This document shows, piece by piece, positions 43,843 through 52,342 of a stretch of DNA of 64,000 bases. Every line of letters starts with the position of its first letter. The stretch's first letter is position 1. The translations under genes were made by a program, and so were the position numbers. Location of the stretch: NCBI GenBank assembly GCA_037189645.1, contig JBBCIY010000005.1, positions 310,001-374,000 of the forward strand. The letters run 5' to 3'. This DNA comes from Taishania sp037189645. GTDB lineage: Bacteria; Bacteroidota; Bacteroidia; Flavobacteriales_D; Crocinitomicaceae. Under the pieces are notes generated by a model. The model was not told where the DNA came from. It ran no database searches and saw only the letters and a list, made by a program, of their open reading frames with translations.

Positions 43843-46800
43843 CTACTTCCTAATTAATCTATTATGGATCAAAACATTATTAGAATTGAAAACAATAAAA
43901 TAAATACCTGGTAAATATTTCTGTAAATCGACAATTACAGAATTTAGGTTAATCTCTAACTCAGCTAATAACCGTGCATTAGAATCATACAAAAGTATAG
44001 ATTCAGTTCCTTCTAATCCAATAATTTCATATATTTCTCCAAACTCTAACGTCTTTATTTGAAAAGAAGTAGTATTTGAAAGACCGAACAAACTCAAACA
44101 ATCATCAATCAAAATAGAGGCAGAATCAGCTGAAGAGCACCCATTTCCATCTGTGTACTCATAGTAAATATATCTTTCTCCCAAAGGTCCAACAGAAGGA
44201 TCCAACACCCCATCCGTTAATACGATATTATTCTGATCAGTATAGATTCCTCCCAAAGGAGTTCCAACAGGTAAAGCAATCGGATCATTATTCCTACAAA
44301 TACTTGTAGAGGAAAATGGATTAAGTACCACCACAGGCTCATCAATAATGGTAATTGAAATAGAGTCAACTGACTCACAACCATGCTGATTTGTATATGT
44401 GTAATAGATATTCCTTTCTCCCGAAGGTCCTATAGAAGGGTTCAAAAATCCACCTGTTAATGCAGTATTGTACTGATCCGTATAAGTTCCTCCCAAAGGA
44501 GTTCCAACAGGTAAAGCAATCGGATCATTATTCCTACAAATACTTGTAGAGGAAAATGAGTCAAGAACTACTGTCGGTAAATCATATACAATGACAGTAT
44601 CTGTATAATTAGATCCCACTCCATAATTGTTACTGGCTGTGAGACTAATTACATAATTTCCTGAATTTTCAAGTACTATAAATGGATTCTGAACAGTTGA
44701 ATTTCCTGCGCCGTTTCCGAAATTCCATGACCAAGAAGTTGGGGAATTTGTAGACAAATCTGTCAAATAAAGTGTATCACCTACACAATAATTACCTGAA
44801 TAACTAAACACTGAGGTAGGTGTACAATAACCTACATGAATAAGTGTTGTATCTTTTACTACACATCCTTCGACAGTGGTATAATTGTATAACACCGGAA
44901 CATCAGAACCCGGAGCAGCCCATGAAGGATTAAATTGCTGTCCTGAGATAATATAAGGACTTGAAGTGGAATATGTTCCTCCTGCCGGTATTCCATTAGG
45001 CAACGAAAATATACCATTCTGGATGCAAACAGTGTCAGGTAAAGGTACGGTGTAAGAAATTGTAGGAAGCTCTATAGCAGTAACACTATGGTATGCAGTA
45101 TCAACGCAACCAGCATTCATACCAATCAGGTAAATCGTTGTATCAGAAACCACTGACATTGGAAAGTTGGTTGCGGTAGTACCATTTGACCATACGTGAG
45201 AAGTATAACCACTTGATCCTCCCATGAGAAAAGAAGTAAATAAAGCCGGTGGACAATATTCGGTTACACCTGTAATCTGCATATTTGGAGGAGCCAATAC
45301 AGTTACATAGGAAGTAAACGTATCCACTCCGAACGCATTTGAAGCAACAAGTTGAACAGAATAGGTTCCTGGCATCAAATAAGTTACAATGGGGTGCTGT
45401 GTAGTTAACGAATTTGCTGTCCCTCCTTCAAAATACCAATTCCATTCAGTTGGAGAATTTGAGGTCATATCTGTGAATTGTATCGAATCTCCCTGGCATA
45501 TATGAAAGACGTCCTGATAAAAATACGCTATCGGTTCTGTGGTAGAAGAAGGTTGAAATGCACAAGAGACATCCGCTGTATAAATCGCATTATTTCTATA
45601 ATTTGATACAGGATACAAATTGATATTAACACCTCCCGGAGCAACAAAATCATTAATGAAATGGAAAGCCATATCCAACGATTGTCCATTATTATAAAGG
45701 TACAAATTATCATATTTTCCGTTATCCCCCACACCATTTCCGGTCGCATCATAAAATTTGATGAATTCACCATTATTTCCTACAGTATCGCATTTGTATA
45801 ATAAAATAGCACCGTTATTAATTTGTATAGTAGTGTCTCCCATCAAATTAACATTGTTCGCATTCGTTTGGCAGGCTAAAACAAGTGTATTATCCTTAAA
45901 GTCCATTCCAAACGGTCGAATTTCACTTGGTGATTTAAAGTGTTTGATCCAGACCTGATCACCGTTTGGACGCATTTTAGAAAGAGTCACGTCTTCATGT
46001 GACGCTCCTCCTGTATGGATATCCTGCAATTGCTGACCTGCAAAAGAAAATGTTCCTCTGAATTTAGATGATATATAAAAATTTCCATCGTCATCCATTT
46101 TAAAGAATCGGTTACCAATTGTAGCGTTTCCGGAAACAGGTGGAGTTTCAAAATCTTTCACTCCATTTTCATTTAGATGTAAAACCTGAAGACCAATTCT
46201 CTTTGCTACATATACACCTCCATTATTATCAGGTTCATTATCACATAATTGTTGAGAATTAAAATATGTCCAAAGGATGGTTCCATTGGGAGAAACTTTG
46301 GAGAGTCTTGAACTCCCATTCAAAAAAACGTGTTGATCATTCGCTATTTTAATCGAAACATTTTCAACAGAATAAAGCTCACTCTGAGTTACATGCCACT
46401 GATATTGCCCATACTTATCATATTTGATTAAGATTAGTTCTTGATTTGGGTTAAAAACAGTACTCTTTTTCCCATCACTTGAATAAATAGACAAAGGAAT
46501 ACTGAAATTATCGTGATAATAGGCCATGTAAACATTTCCTGATGAATCGGTAACAATATCTCCTAATTTACCACCTGTTGTCGCAACTGTATAAGTTGAC
46601 CACATAGCAATTCCCTCTGGAGAGTGTTTAGTGATGACTGTATATTTATTATTTGAACCTACATAATTTTCGTAGATATGATTCAAAGAATCTCCATGTT
46701 CTGTATACACTTTTCTAATAGGAGAATTAGCCTGTCTGTACAATGTATACATATTATTTTCCCTATCTCGGGTAATTGCGATGGTATGGGCTCCAAAATT

Positions 46801-48876
46801 ATTTACCGATGATGTATAATTGATAACATCACATGTTTCAGCCGTCACTTCATCAATAACATTAATCGTTTTTATAAGTGTATCCTGACATCCATGAAAG
46901 CTTGTTGCAATCAATTCTATATTCCTTATTCCTGTATTTGGGTAAGAAATGTCGGTTGGATCAGCTGCATTGGATGAAGAAGAGGGATTTGCATTCAAGC
47001 CAAAATCCCATAAAAATGTACCTCCCGGATTGATTGAATTATTGATTATTTCCACAGGTTCATTTATTTCCGGATTATGATTCGAAAGGAGAAAATACAC
47101 TTCCGGATTTTCGACAAATAATTCCTTTACGCTATAGTTTGTAATACATCCGATATCCGATGTTCCTATCAACTGGTAGTTCGTTGTTTGATTGATAACG
47201 TTTGTTGGAAATCCCAGCATATTACCATTTCCAATCTGACTGACTCCGATCTGTACAGAATTTGACATTAATTTGAACGTCACATTCTCTTCGGAATTGG
47301 GGATATACAATGTTGAATTTTCAAAACGGCAGATCGTATCAGGGTCGAAAAAATGAAGCGCAGAAGCATTGGGGTTATCAACATGAATGTAAAAGGTGGA
47401 ATCGCTATAATGTGTTCCACATCCTGACACTGACCTTATTGCCCTGATTGTATAATAACCACTGTTTTGTATCTGACCGGTACTGAATGTAATTGTATTC
47501 GCACCTCCCCATTTGCTTGCACCAATCTGAGTGTATGATCCATTCAATAATTTGTGTTCCATATTCATTGCGGAATTGAAAACACTAACAGTTACAGTCT
47601 GACCTCTACAAACAGTATCACGGCTTAAACCAATTGAAAGGGGAATAGTCAACGATTCTTTGATGTAGATAGTTTGTGAGAAGGTATCAATATATGGACC
47701 ACTTGAAACCACTAAGCCGATTGTATCTGTTTGAGCAGGATCATTGATTGTTAATGAAGTATTGTAATCTGTAGAAAATAAATTACCGTTAAGTAACCAT
47801 TGATAAGACAATGAACTATCAGATAAATTGTTAAGTGTAATGAGTGAGTCGTGGCAGTTTGTACCTGGTGAATATGAAAAATTAGCAATTGGTCCGAAAG
47901 ATGAATCAGCATTATTAGTCACATACAGATGCCCACTGTTTCCACCGACCATTCCGATTCCTGTTGAACTATCAAAATGAACCTGATTCATCGATTCTCC
48001 TAAGTTTACCTTTTCCCAATTTCCAAGTCCACCGGTTGTCGTTCGGTAAACGGCATTACCTCCCGTCACGTATCCTAACGTATCATTTACAAATTCAACA
48101 GACGTAAAATCCACATTTCCAGGTATATTTGTTACACTTAATGGTGTCCAAATGCTTCCGTTATTAATGGTTTTATATATTTTTTTATTATCTCCCACTG
48201 CATATCCTATGTTGTAAGAAGGAAAGTGAATAGACCTGAAACTGACACCTGAATATTGTTTCACACTCCAGTTTGACCCACCATTAATGGTTTTTATGAT
48301 AAAGGAACCTCCTGTAGCAAATCCTGTAAATTCATCTATAAAATGGAGGTCCCGCAAGTTAGCAGAAACTCCAGAATTAACTATATTCCAGTTAACTCCA
48401 CCATTTGTTGTTCTGAATATTCTTCCATTTGTACCTGCAACAAACCCCTTTGAAGTAGTAGGAAAATCAATTGCATTCAGATTTCTGGGAAAAGAAGACG
48501 ATTCATTTACAAATTGAACAGACCAATTCAGACCTCCATTTGCACTATAGTATATAATATATTGGTTAGTCAATGAGGAAACTCCTACCAAATATGCAGT
48601 TGTAGGTGAAGTAAAATAAACATCATGAATTTCATGTAAAAAAATTATTGAATCCCCTGCCATATCCAATATAGGTTGGGTACTCCAAGTATTTCCCTGA
48701 TCCGTAGATTTTAAAAGGGAAACATTTTGTCCGCCGTAAAATAAATTCGCATTAAAAGAATTAACGCAATTTATATTCTCTGTTGGGCTCATATTTAAGC
48801 CCAAAATCTGATTCCATTGAGTGAGTGAGTGAAAACTAAAAATAAAGGAGAGAATAGTCAAAGAAAAACGTAGCAT
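43843..48876 (-). CDS. Giant T9SS cargo with Ycf48-like repeats and PKD domains
   Basis: A 1677-residue surface protein from the start used here. The signal peptide begins at 48876 (MLRFSLTILSFIFSFHS). Residues about 30-320 hold Ycf48/BNR-like repeats of the type STDQGNTW ... TTNGGVNWNIV ... GGSNWSVKQYSG. A PKD/Ig section follows, with a middle region of SBBP-like units (DSSGNVYMAYY) and several PKD domains (SWNFGNGAGNS, WNWYFEGG). The C-terminus is T9SS-like (GLEGTESILLYDSNARLLAEL ... LIHNRLIRK), though the YPNP opening motif is absent. The gene is visibly more AT-rich than its neighbours. The earlier ATG at 48957 lies inside the purC terminator hairpin and is rejected. Confidence 0.83.
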   Translation of the reverse strand: MLRFSLTILSFIFSFHSLTQWNQILGLNMSPTENINCVNSFNANLFYGGQNVSLLKSTDQGNTWSTQPILDMAGDSIIFLHEIHDVYFTSPTTAYLVGVSSLTNQYIIYYSANGGLNWSVQFVNESSSFPRNLNAIDFPTTSKGFVAGTNGRIFRTTNGGVNWNIVNSGVSANLRDLHFIDEFTGFATGGSFIIKTINGGSNWSVKQYSGVSFRSIHFPSYNIGYAVGDNKKIYKTINNGSIWTPLSVTNIPGNVDFTSVEFVNDTLGYVTGGNAVYRTTTGGLGNWEKVNLGESMNQVHFDSSTGIGMVGGNSGHLYVTNNADSSFGPIANFSYSPGTNCHDSLITLNNLSDSSLSYQWLLNGNLFSTDYNTSLTINDPAQTDTIGLVVSSGPYIDTFSQTIYIKESLTIPLSIGLSRDTVCRGQTVTVSVFNSAMNMEHKLLNGSYTQIGASKWGGANTITFSTGQIQNSGYYTIRAIRSVSGCGTHYSDSTFYIHVDNPNASALHFFDPDTICRFENSTLYIPNSEENVTFKLMSNSVQIGVSQIGNGNMLGFPTNVINQTTNYQLIGTSDIGCITNYSVKELFVENPEVYFLLSNHNPEINEPVEIINNSINPGGTFLWDFGLNANPSSSSNAADPTDISYPNTGIRNIELIATSFHGCQDTLIKTINVIDEVTAETCDVINYTSSVNNFGAHTIAITRDRENNMYTLYRQANSPIRKVYTEHGDSLNHIYENYVGSNNKYTVITKHSPEGIAMWSTYTVATTGGKLGDIVTDSSGNVYMAYYHDNFSIPLSIYSSDGKKSTVFNPNQELILIKYDKYGQYQWHVTQSELYSVENVSIKIANDQHVFLNGSSRLSKVSPNGTILWTYFNSQQLCDNEPDNNGGVYVAKRIGLQVLHLNENGVKDFETPPVSGNATIGNRFFKMDDDGNFYISSKFRGTFSFAGQQLQDIHTGGASHEDVTLSKMRPNGDQVWIKHFKSPSEIRPFGMDFKDNTLVLACQTNANNVNLMGDTTIQINNGAILLYKCDTVGNNGEFIKFYDATGNGVGDNGKYDNLYLYNNGQSLDMAFHFINDFVAPGGVNINLYPVSNYRNNAIYTADVSCAFQPSSTTEPIAYFYQDVFHICQGDSIQFTDMTSNSPTEWNWYFEGGTANSLTTQHPIVTYLMPGTYSVQLVASNAFGVDTFTSYVTVLAPPNMQITGVTEYCPPALFTSFLMGGSSGYTSHVWSNGTTATNFPMSVVSDTTIYLIGMNAGCVDTAYHSVTAIELPTISYTVPLPDTVCIQNGIFSLPNGIPAGGTYSTSSPYIISGQQFNPSWAAPGSDVPVLYNYTTVEGCVVKDTTLIHVGYCTPTSVFSYSGNYCVGDTLYLTDLSTNSPTSWSWNFGNGAGNSTVQNPFIVLENSGNYVISLTASNNYGVGSNYTDTVIVYDLPTVVLDSFSSTSICRNNDPIALPVGTPLGGTYTDQYNTALTGGFLNPSIGPSGERNIYYTYTNQHGCESVDSISITIIDEPVVVLNPFSSTSICRNNDPIALPVGTPLGGIYTDQNNIVLTDGVLDPSVGPLGERYIYYEYTDGNGCSSADSASILIDDCLSLFGLSNTTSFQIKTLEFGEIYEIIGLEGTESILLYDSNARLLAELEINLNSVIVDLQKYLPGIYFIVFNSNNVLIHNRLIRK
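44247..44558 (-). repeat. Tandem 240-bp coding duplication with identical 72-bp core
   Basis: The block at 44247-44318 is repeated without mismatch at 44487-44558, an offset of exactly 240 bp (80 codons). The repeat unit encodes a C-R-N-N-D-P-I-A-L-P-V-G-T-P-L-G-G segment within a PKD-like domain. The rest of the unit is similar but diverged. This is a recent domain duplication or gene conversion tract in the reading frame. Confidence 0.9.
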
Positions 48877-48928
48877 AATCGTATTTTTCGGCAAGATAAC
48901 ATTTTTTTCCTTAACATAATCCAATAAA

Positions 48929-48954
48929 AAATCCCTACAAGATAGCAGGGATTT
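48929..48954 (-). terminator. Terminator after purC
   Basis: AAATCCCT (48929-48936) pairs with AGGGATTT (48947-48954) and a T-run follows on the minus strand. It lies 28 bp after the purC stop and inside the nominal upstream start of the giant cargo gene, which rejects that longer start. Confidence 0.75.
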
Positions 48955-48982
48955 CATTATTATGTTACTTAGAACAATTATA

Positions 48983-49927
48983 TTACCTCTCCAAGAATTT
49001 CACAACATTGTTATAAATCCTATCCTCAATATTACTCGTATCTGCTTTTTCAAATTCCTTTCCGGTAATGCGTTCGTACAATTCAATGTAGCGATCGGTA
49101 ACTGTTGTGACAAATTCATCCGGCATTTCCGGCATTTTCTGTCCTTCCAATCCCTGGAAATTGTGTTCGATCAGCCATTGACGCACAAACTCTTTTGACA
49201 ATTGTTTTTGAGGTTCTCCTTTTTCCTGGCGTTCTTCATAACCTTCGGCATAGAAATAACGGGAAGAATCCGGTGTATGGATTTCATCAATCAGCATTAC
49301 TTCTCCGTTGCGGATACCGAATTCGTATTTCGTATCAACCAGGATCAATCCTTGTTTTGCTGCCATCTCCGTCCCTCTTCGGAACAATGCCCGGGTATAT
49401 TGTTCGAGCTGAATATAGATGTTCTCGGGAACAATGTTTTTTGCAATGATGTCTTCACGGGAAATGTCTTCGTCATGTCCTTCGTCAGCCTTTGTAGCAG
49501 GGGTAATGATCGGTTCTGGGAATCGATCGTTCTCCTTCATTCCTTCGGGCAGCTCGACTCCGCACAAAACCCGCTTCCCCGCGTTGTATTCCCTTGCGGC
49601 ATGCCCTGCCAGATACCCGCGGATCACCATTTCCACACGAATGGGCTCACACGCATGTCCAACGGCAACAGACGGATCAGGAGTACCGATCAGCCAGTTA
49701 GGAACAATATCCCTGGTTGCTTCCAGGAACAGGGTCGCAACCTGGTTCAATACCTGTCCTTTATGCGGAATTCCTTTCGGAAGAATATGGTCGAATGCTG
49801 AAATGCGGTCGGAAGCCACCATTACCAGCAGATCATTTTCCAGTGTATACACATCACGCACTTTTCCTTTGTACACTTTTTTCTGCCCGGGAAAATTAAA
49901 ATCTGTTCTTACAATCGCTTTTTCCAT
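48983..49927 (-). CDS. purC: Phosphoribosylaminoimidazole-succinocarboxamide synthase
   Basis: A 314-residue SAICAR synthetase that joins CAIR and aspartate with ATP in purine biosynthesis. The sequence opens VYKGKVRDVYTLENDLLVMVASDRISAFDHILPKGIPHKG, with the K-G-K-V-R-D-V signature and D-R-I-S-A-F-D motif. GYLAGHAAREYN and LVDTKYEFG follow, then IDEIHTPDSSRYFY. The length matches the longer form of the family (about 310). It is the second gene of a phoH-purC pair with a 4-bp gap. Confidence 0.96.
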   Translation of the reverse strand: MEKAIVRTDFNFPGQKKVYKGKVRDVYTLENDLLVMVASDRISAFDHILPKGIPHKGQVLNQVATLFLEATRDIVPNWLIGTPDPSVAVGHACEPIRVEMVIRGYLAGHAAREYNAGKRVLCGVELPEGMKENDRFPEPIITPATKADEGHDEDISREDIIAKNIVPENIYIQLEQYTRALFRRGTEMAAKQGLILVDTKYEFGIRNGEVMLIDEIHTPDSSRYFYAEGYEERQEKGEPQKQLSKEFVRQWLIEHNFQGLEGQKMPEMPDEFVTTVTDRYIELYERITGKEFEKADTSNIEDRIYNNVVKFLER

Positions 49928-49931
49928 GTTC

Positions 49932-50945
49932 CTATTCTTCGTTTGATTCGTTCTTCAATTTCTCTTCTGTTCCGGACCGTTCTTCCCGTGACAGACTCTC
50001 TTCAGCCTCCGCCTTATCGAAAGCATCCACGATCTTCTTTACCAGGCTGTGGCGAATAATATCACTTTGCTGCAGGCGGATGATCTCCAGTCCTTCCACA
50101 TCTTTCAATATATCCATCGCGTATGCCAGCCCTGAACGCTGCTTTCTCGGCAGATCCACCTGCGACATGTCTCCCGTAATGACGAATTTCGCTGTCATTC
50201 CCATCCGGGTCAGGAACATTTTCATCTGCATCGGGGTTGCATTCTGGGCTTCGTCCAGGATCACAAATGCCTTATCGAGCGTGCGGCCACGCATGAACGC
50301 TAGCGGTGCAATCTCAATGATCCCGAATTCGATCATATCCGCCAGCTTTTCAGCAGGGATCATATCGCGCAGCGCATCGTACAGCGGCATCATATAAGGA
50401 TCGAGCTTTTCTTTCAGATCGCCGGGTAAAAACCCGAGGTTCTCTCCTGCTTCCACTGCCGGGCGGGTCAGGATGATCCGTTTCACTTCCTTCGCTTTCA
50501 GCGCACGGACTGCAAGAGCGACAGCTGTATAGGTCTTCCCCGTTCCCGCAGGACCGACGGCAAAAACCATATCGTTCTTATTCACCGCTTTTACCAGTTT
50601 TTTCTGGTTCAGCGTGCGTGCTTTGATCTTCACCCCTCCATTCCCGTGAACAAGTGTTTCCGACCCGTCATCCACTGAGAGCATGTTGTGTCCGTCTTCC
50701 AGCATCAGGTTATCAATATTGTTCTCCGACAACGAATTGTATTTCTTAAAGTGCCGCATGATCAGGTCGAACTTCTGCTCAAACTCTTCAATCACCTCTT
50801 CGTCTCCGATCAGTGTGAGCGTGTTTCCCCTGGACACTATTTTCAATTTCGGGAAGAAGCTTTTGATGTGCTTCAGCCTGGTGTTATTCACTCCAAAAAT
50901 CCCGACCGGATTGACATCCGTAATTTCAATGGTTCTTTCCTGCAA
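49932..50945 (-). CDS. PhoH family ATPase
   Basis: A 337-residue PhoH-like protein. The N-terminal region (1-100) is the KH-like part seen in this phylum. The ATPase half has Walker A GPAGTGKT (131-138) and Walker B FVILDEAQNATPMQM (about 236-250), and ends with a charged tail (EEERSGTEEKLKNESNEE-like). PhoH-like ATPases are linked to RNA metabolism and phosphate stress; the precise job is not known. The family opening (QERTIEITDVNPVGIFGVNN) starts at 50945 with TTG. No in-frame ATG lies between that codon and the upstream stop, so a TTG start is required. Confidence 0.9.
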   Translation of the reverse strand: MQERTIEITDVNPVGIFGVNNTRLKHIKSFFPKLKIVSRGNTLTLIGDEEVIEEFEQKFDLIMRHFKKYNSLSENNIDNLMLEDGHNMLSVDDGSETLVHGNGGVKIKARTLNQKKLVKAVNKNDMVFAVGPAGTGKTYTAVALAVRALKAKEVKRIILTRPAVEAGENLGFLPGDLKEKLDPYMMPLYDALRDMIPAEKLADMIEFGIIEIAPLAFMRGRTLDKAFVILDEAQNATPMQMKMFLTRMGMTAKFVITGDMSQVDLPRKQRSGLAYAMDILKDVEGLEIIRLQQSDIIRHSLVKKIVDAFDKAEAEESLSREERSGTEEKLKNESNEE

Positions 50946-50990
50946 ACTGATAAATTATGAAATAATTGCCAATAATATTACGATAAAACG

Positions 50991-50998
50991 TATTTTTG
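50991..50998 (+). promoter_or_regulatory. -7 box for the DUF62 gene
   Basis: TATTTTTG matches TAnnTTTG, with a TTG at 50966-50968 at about 22 bp spacing as -33 element. It lies 53 bp upstream of the DUF62 start. Confidence 0.5.
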
Positions 50999-51050
50999 AG
51001 CAAAATTAGAAAATTATTTACTCACTGTACGAAGGTTTTATTAACATCGG

Positions 51051-51914
51051 ATGCGATTTATTACATTGACAACGGATATGGGTTTGAAGGACTACTATGT
51101 GGCATCCCTCAAAGCATCTATTCTGCAACAGTGTAAAGAACCTGTTCACCTGATTGATATCACACACGAAGTACAGCCGTTCGATGTTGCGGAAGCTGCT
51201 TTCCATGTCAGCCAGGCATTCAGAAGCTTTCCTGGAGGAAGCATTCACATTGTCGGTGTGGACTCAGAGCCTATTTTCAACTTCGGAAATGCGGAAGGTT
51301 CCTTTCCTTCGGTGATGGTGATGAACGATCAGTATTTTATCTCCAACGATAATGGTTTTTTCGGCGTACTTGCCCGGTTTGGCCACGATCCCCGCTTTTA
51401 CCGGATCGAAGATGTACTGTCGAATCCAAAAGGGTTCAAGTTCCCCACTAAAAACATGCTTGTTCCCATTGCCTGCAGGCTGGCGAACGGTGAAAAAATA
51501 GAAGACCTGGCAACTCCCTACTCATCCTATAAAAAGGCGTTTGCCACTATCCCCGTTATCGAGGAGCACCTCATCAAGGGTTCTATCATTCATTTCGACA
51601 AGTTCGGGAATGCCATTACCAACATTGATGCGGAGCTGTTTCAGAAGATCGGTAACAATGCTCCTTTTATCATCAAGTTCAGGGAAGGTGAAAGCTATAA
51701 AATCGATGTCATTTCCAAAACGTACAATGAAGTCCCGGACGGTGAGAAGCTGGCGATCTTCAATGAAAACGGGCTGCTGGAAATTGCCATCAACAGAGGA
51801 GCCAATCAAAGCACCGGCGGAGCACAGAAACTGTTCGCACTGCGCAAAAATGACACGGTACGCATTGAATTTATGCCGAGAGGATCAAGAGAATCCATCC
51901 ATGAATTGTTTTAA
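51051..51914 (+). CDS. SAM hydroxide adenosyltransferase-like (DUF62)
   Basis: A 287-residue member of the DUF62/SAM-hydroxide adenosyltransferase family, related to fluorinase and chlorinase. It has ITLTTDMGLKDYYVASLKA (D9), DITHEVQPFDV, FPGGSIHIVGVDSEP, NDNGFFGVL, HLIKGSIIHFDKFGNAITNID and a C-terminal NRGANQSTGGAQKLF segment. The family hydrolyses S-adenosylmethionine to adenosine and methionine, or uses halide as nucleophile in rare relatives; this member lacks context for a halogenase role, so hydrolase is the safer call. It is followed after 9 bp by the ABM gene. Confidence 0.88.
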   Translation: MRFITLTTDMGLKDYYVASLKASILQQCKEPVHLIDITHEVQPFDVAEAAFHVSQAFRSFPGGSIHIVGVDSEPIFNFGNAEGSFPSVMVMNDQYFISNDNGFFGVLARFGHDPRFYRIEDVLSNPKGFKFPTKNMLVPIACRLANGEKIEDLATPYSSYKKAFATIPVIEEHLIKGSIIHFDKFGNAITNIDAELFQKIGNNAPFIIKFREGESYKIDVISKTYNEVPDGEKLAIFNENGLLEIAINRGANQSTGGAQKLFALRKNDTVRIEFMPRGSRESIHELF

Positions 51915-51923
51915 CCCACACCA

Positions 51924-52229
51924 ATGATACGCATTGTAAAGCTGACATTTGCAGAAGATAAAATCAATGATTTTCTTACATTTTTTGATACGATCAAGCA
52001 CATTGTAAACCATTTTCCCGGATGCAACGGAATGAAACTGCTGCAGGACATTCACCATCCGCACATCGTTATGACCTACAGCTTGTGGAATGAAGAACAG
52101 GATCTGGAAAACTACAGGGTATCTCCCGAGTTTCAACACATCTGGGGAACGATCAAGCCGTGGTTTTCCCAGAAAGCGGAAGCATGGAGTGTTGATGCTT
52201 ATTTCGACGGTTTTCCGGAAAAGAACTGA
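51924..52229 (+). CDS. ABM-like (antibiotic biosynthesis monooxygenase domain) protein
   Basis: A 101-residue protein of the dimeric alpha-beta barrel superfamily. It shows a short strand MIRIVKLTFAEDKINDFLTFFD, a helix, the GCNGMKLLQDIHHPHIVMTYSLWNEEQDLENYRVSPEF layout typical of ABM proteins, and a final W-x-x-x-A-E-A-W segment. Activity cannot be told from this; members include quinol monooxygenases and heme-degrading enzymes. It lies 9 bp after the DUF62 gene and before a terminator. Confidence 0.75.
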   Translation: MIRIVKLTFAEDKINDFLTFFDTIKHIVNHFPGCNGMKLLQDIHHPHIVMTYSLWNEEQDLENYRVSPEFQHIWGTIKPWFSQKAEAWSVDAYFDGFPEKN

Positions 52230-52308
52230 ACAGGTCTATCGGATAACTTTATAAGAATCTGGAGCATCTACGCTCCGCTTCATCAAGCAATGGATATAAT
52301 TTGATCTG

Positions 52309-52342
52309 AAGACCGGTGGGAATAACTTCACCGGTCTTTTTT
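52309..52342. terminator. Terminator between ABM and membrane-protein gene
   Basis: A 10-bp stem AAGACCGGTG (52309-52318) with CACCGGTCTT (52329-52338) is followed by a T-run. It lies between convergent genes and can act for both. Confidence 0.85.

Noticed and set aside
43843..48876. AT-rich island as mobile element
   Set aside because: There is no transposase, integrase, terminal repeat or tRNA border, and the gene has a normal T9SS cargo layout.
52261..52276. Small hairpin GGAGC-ATCTAC-GCTCC as terminator
   Set aside because: It has only a 5-bp stem and no T-run behind it. The stronger terminator at 52309 explains the site.
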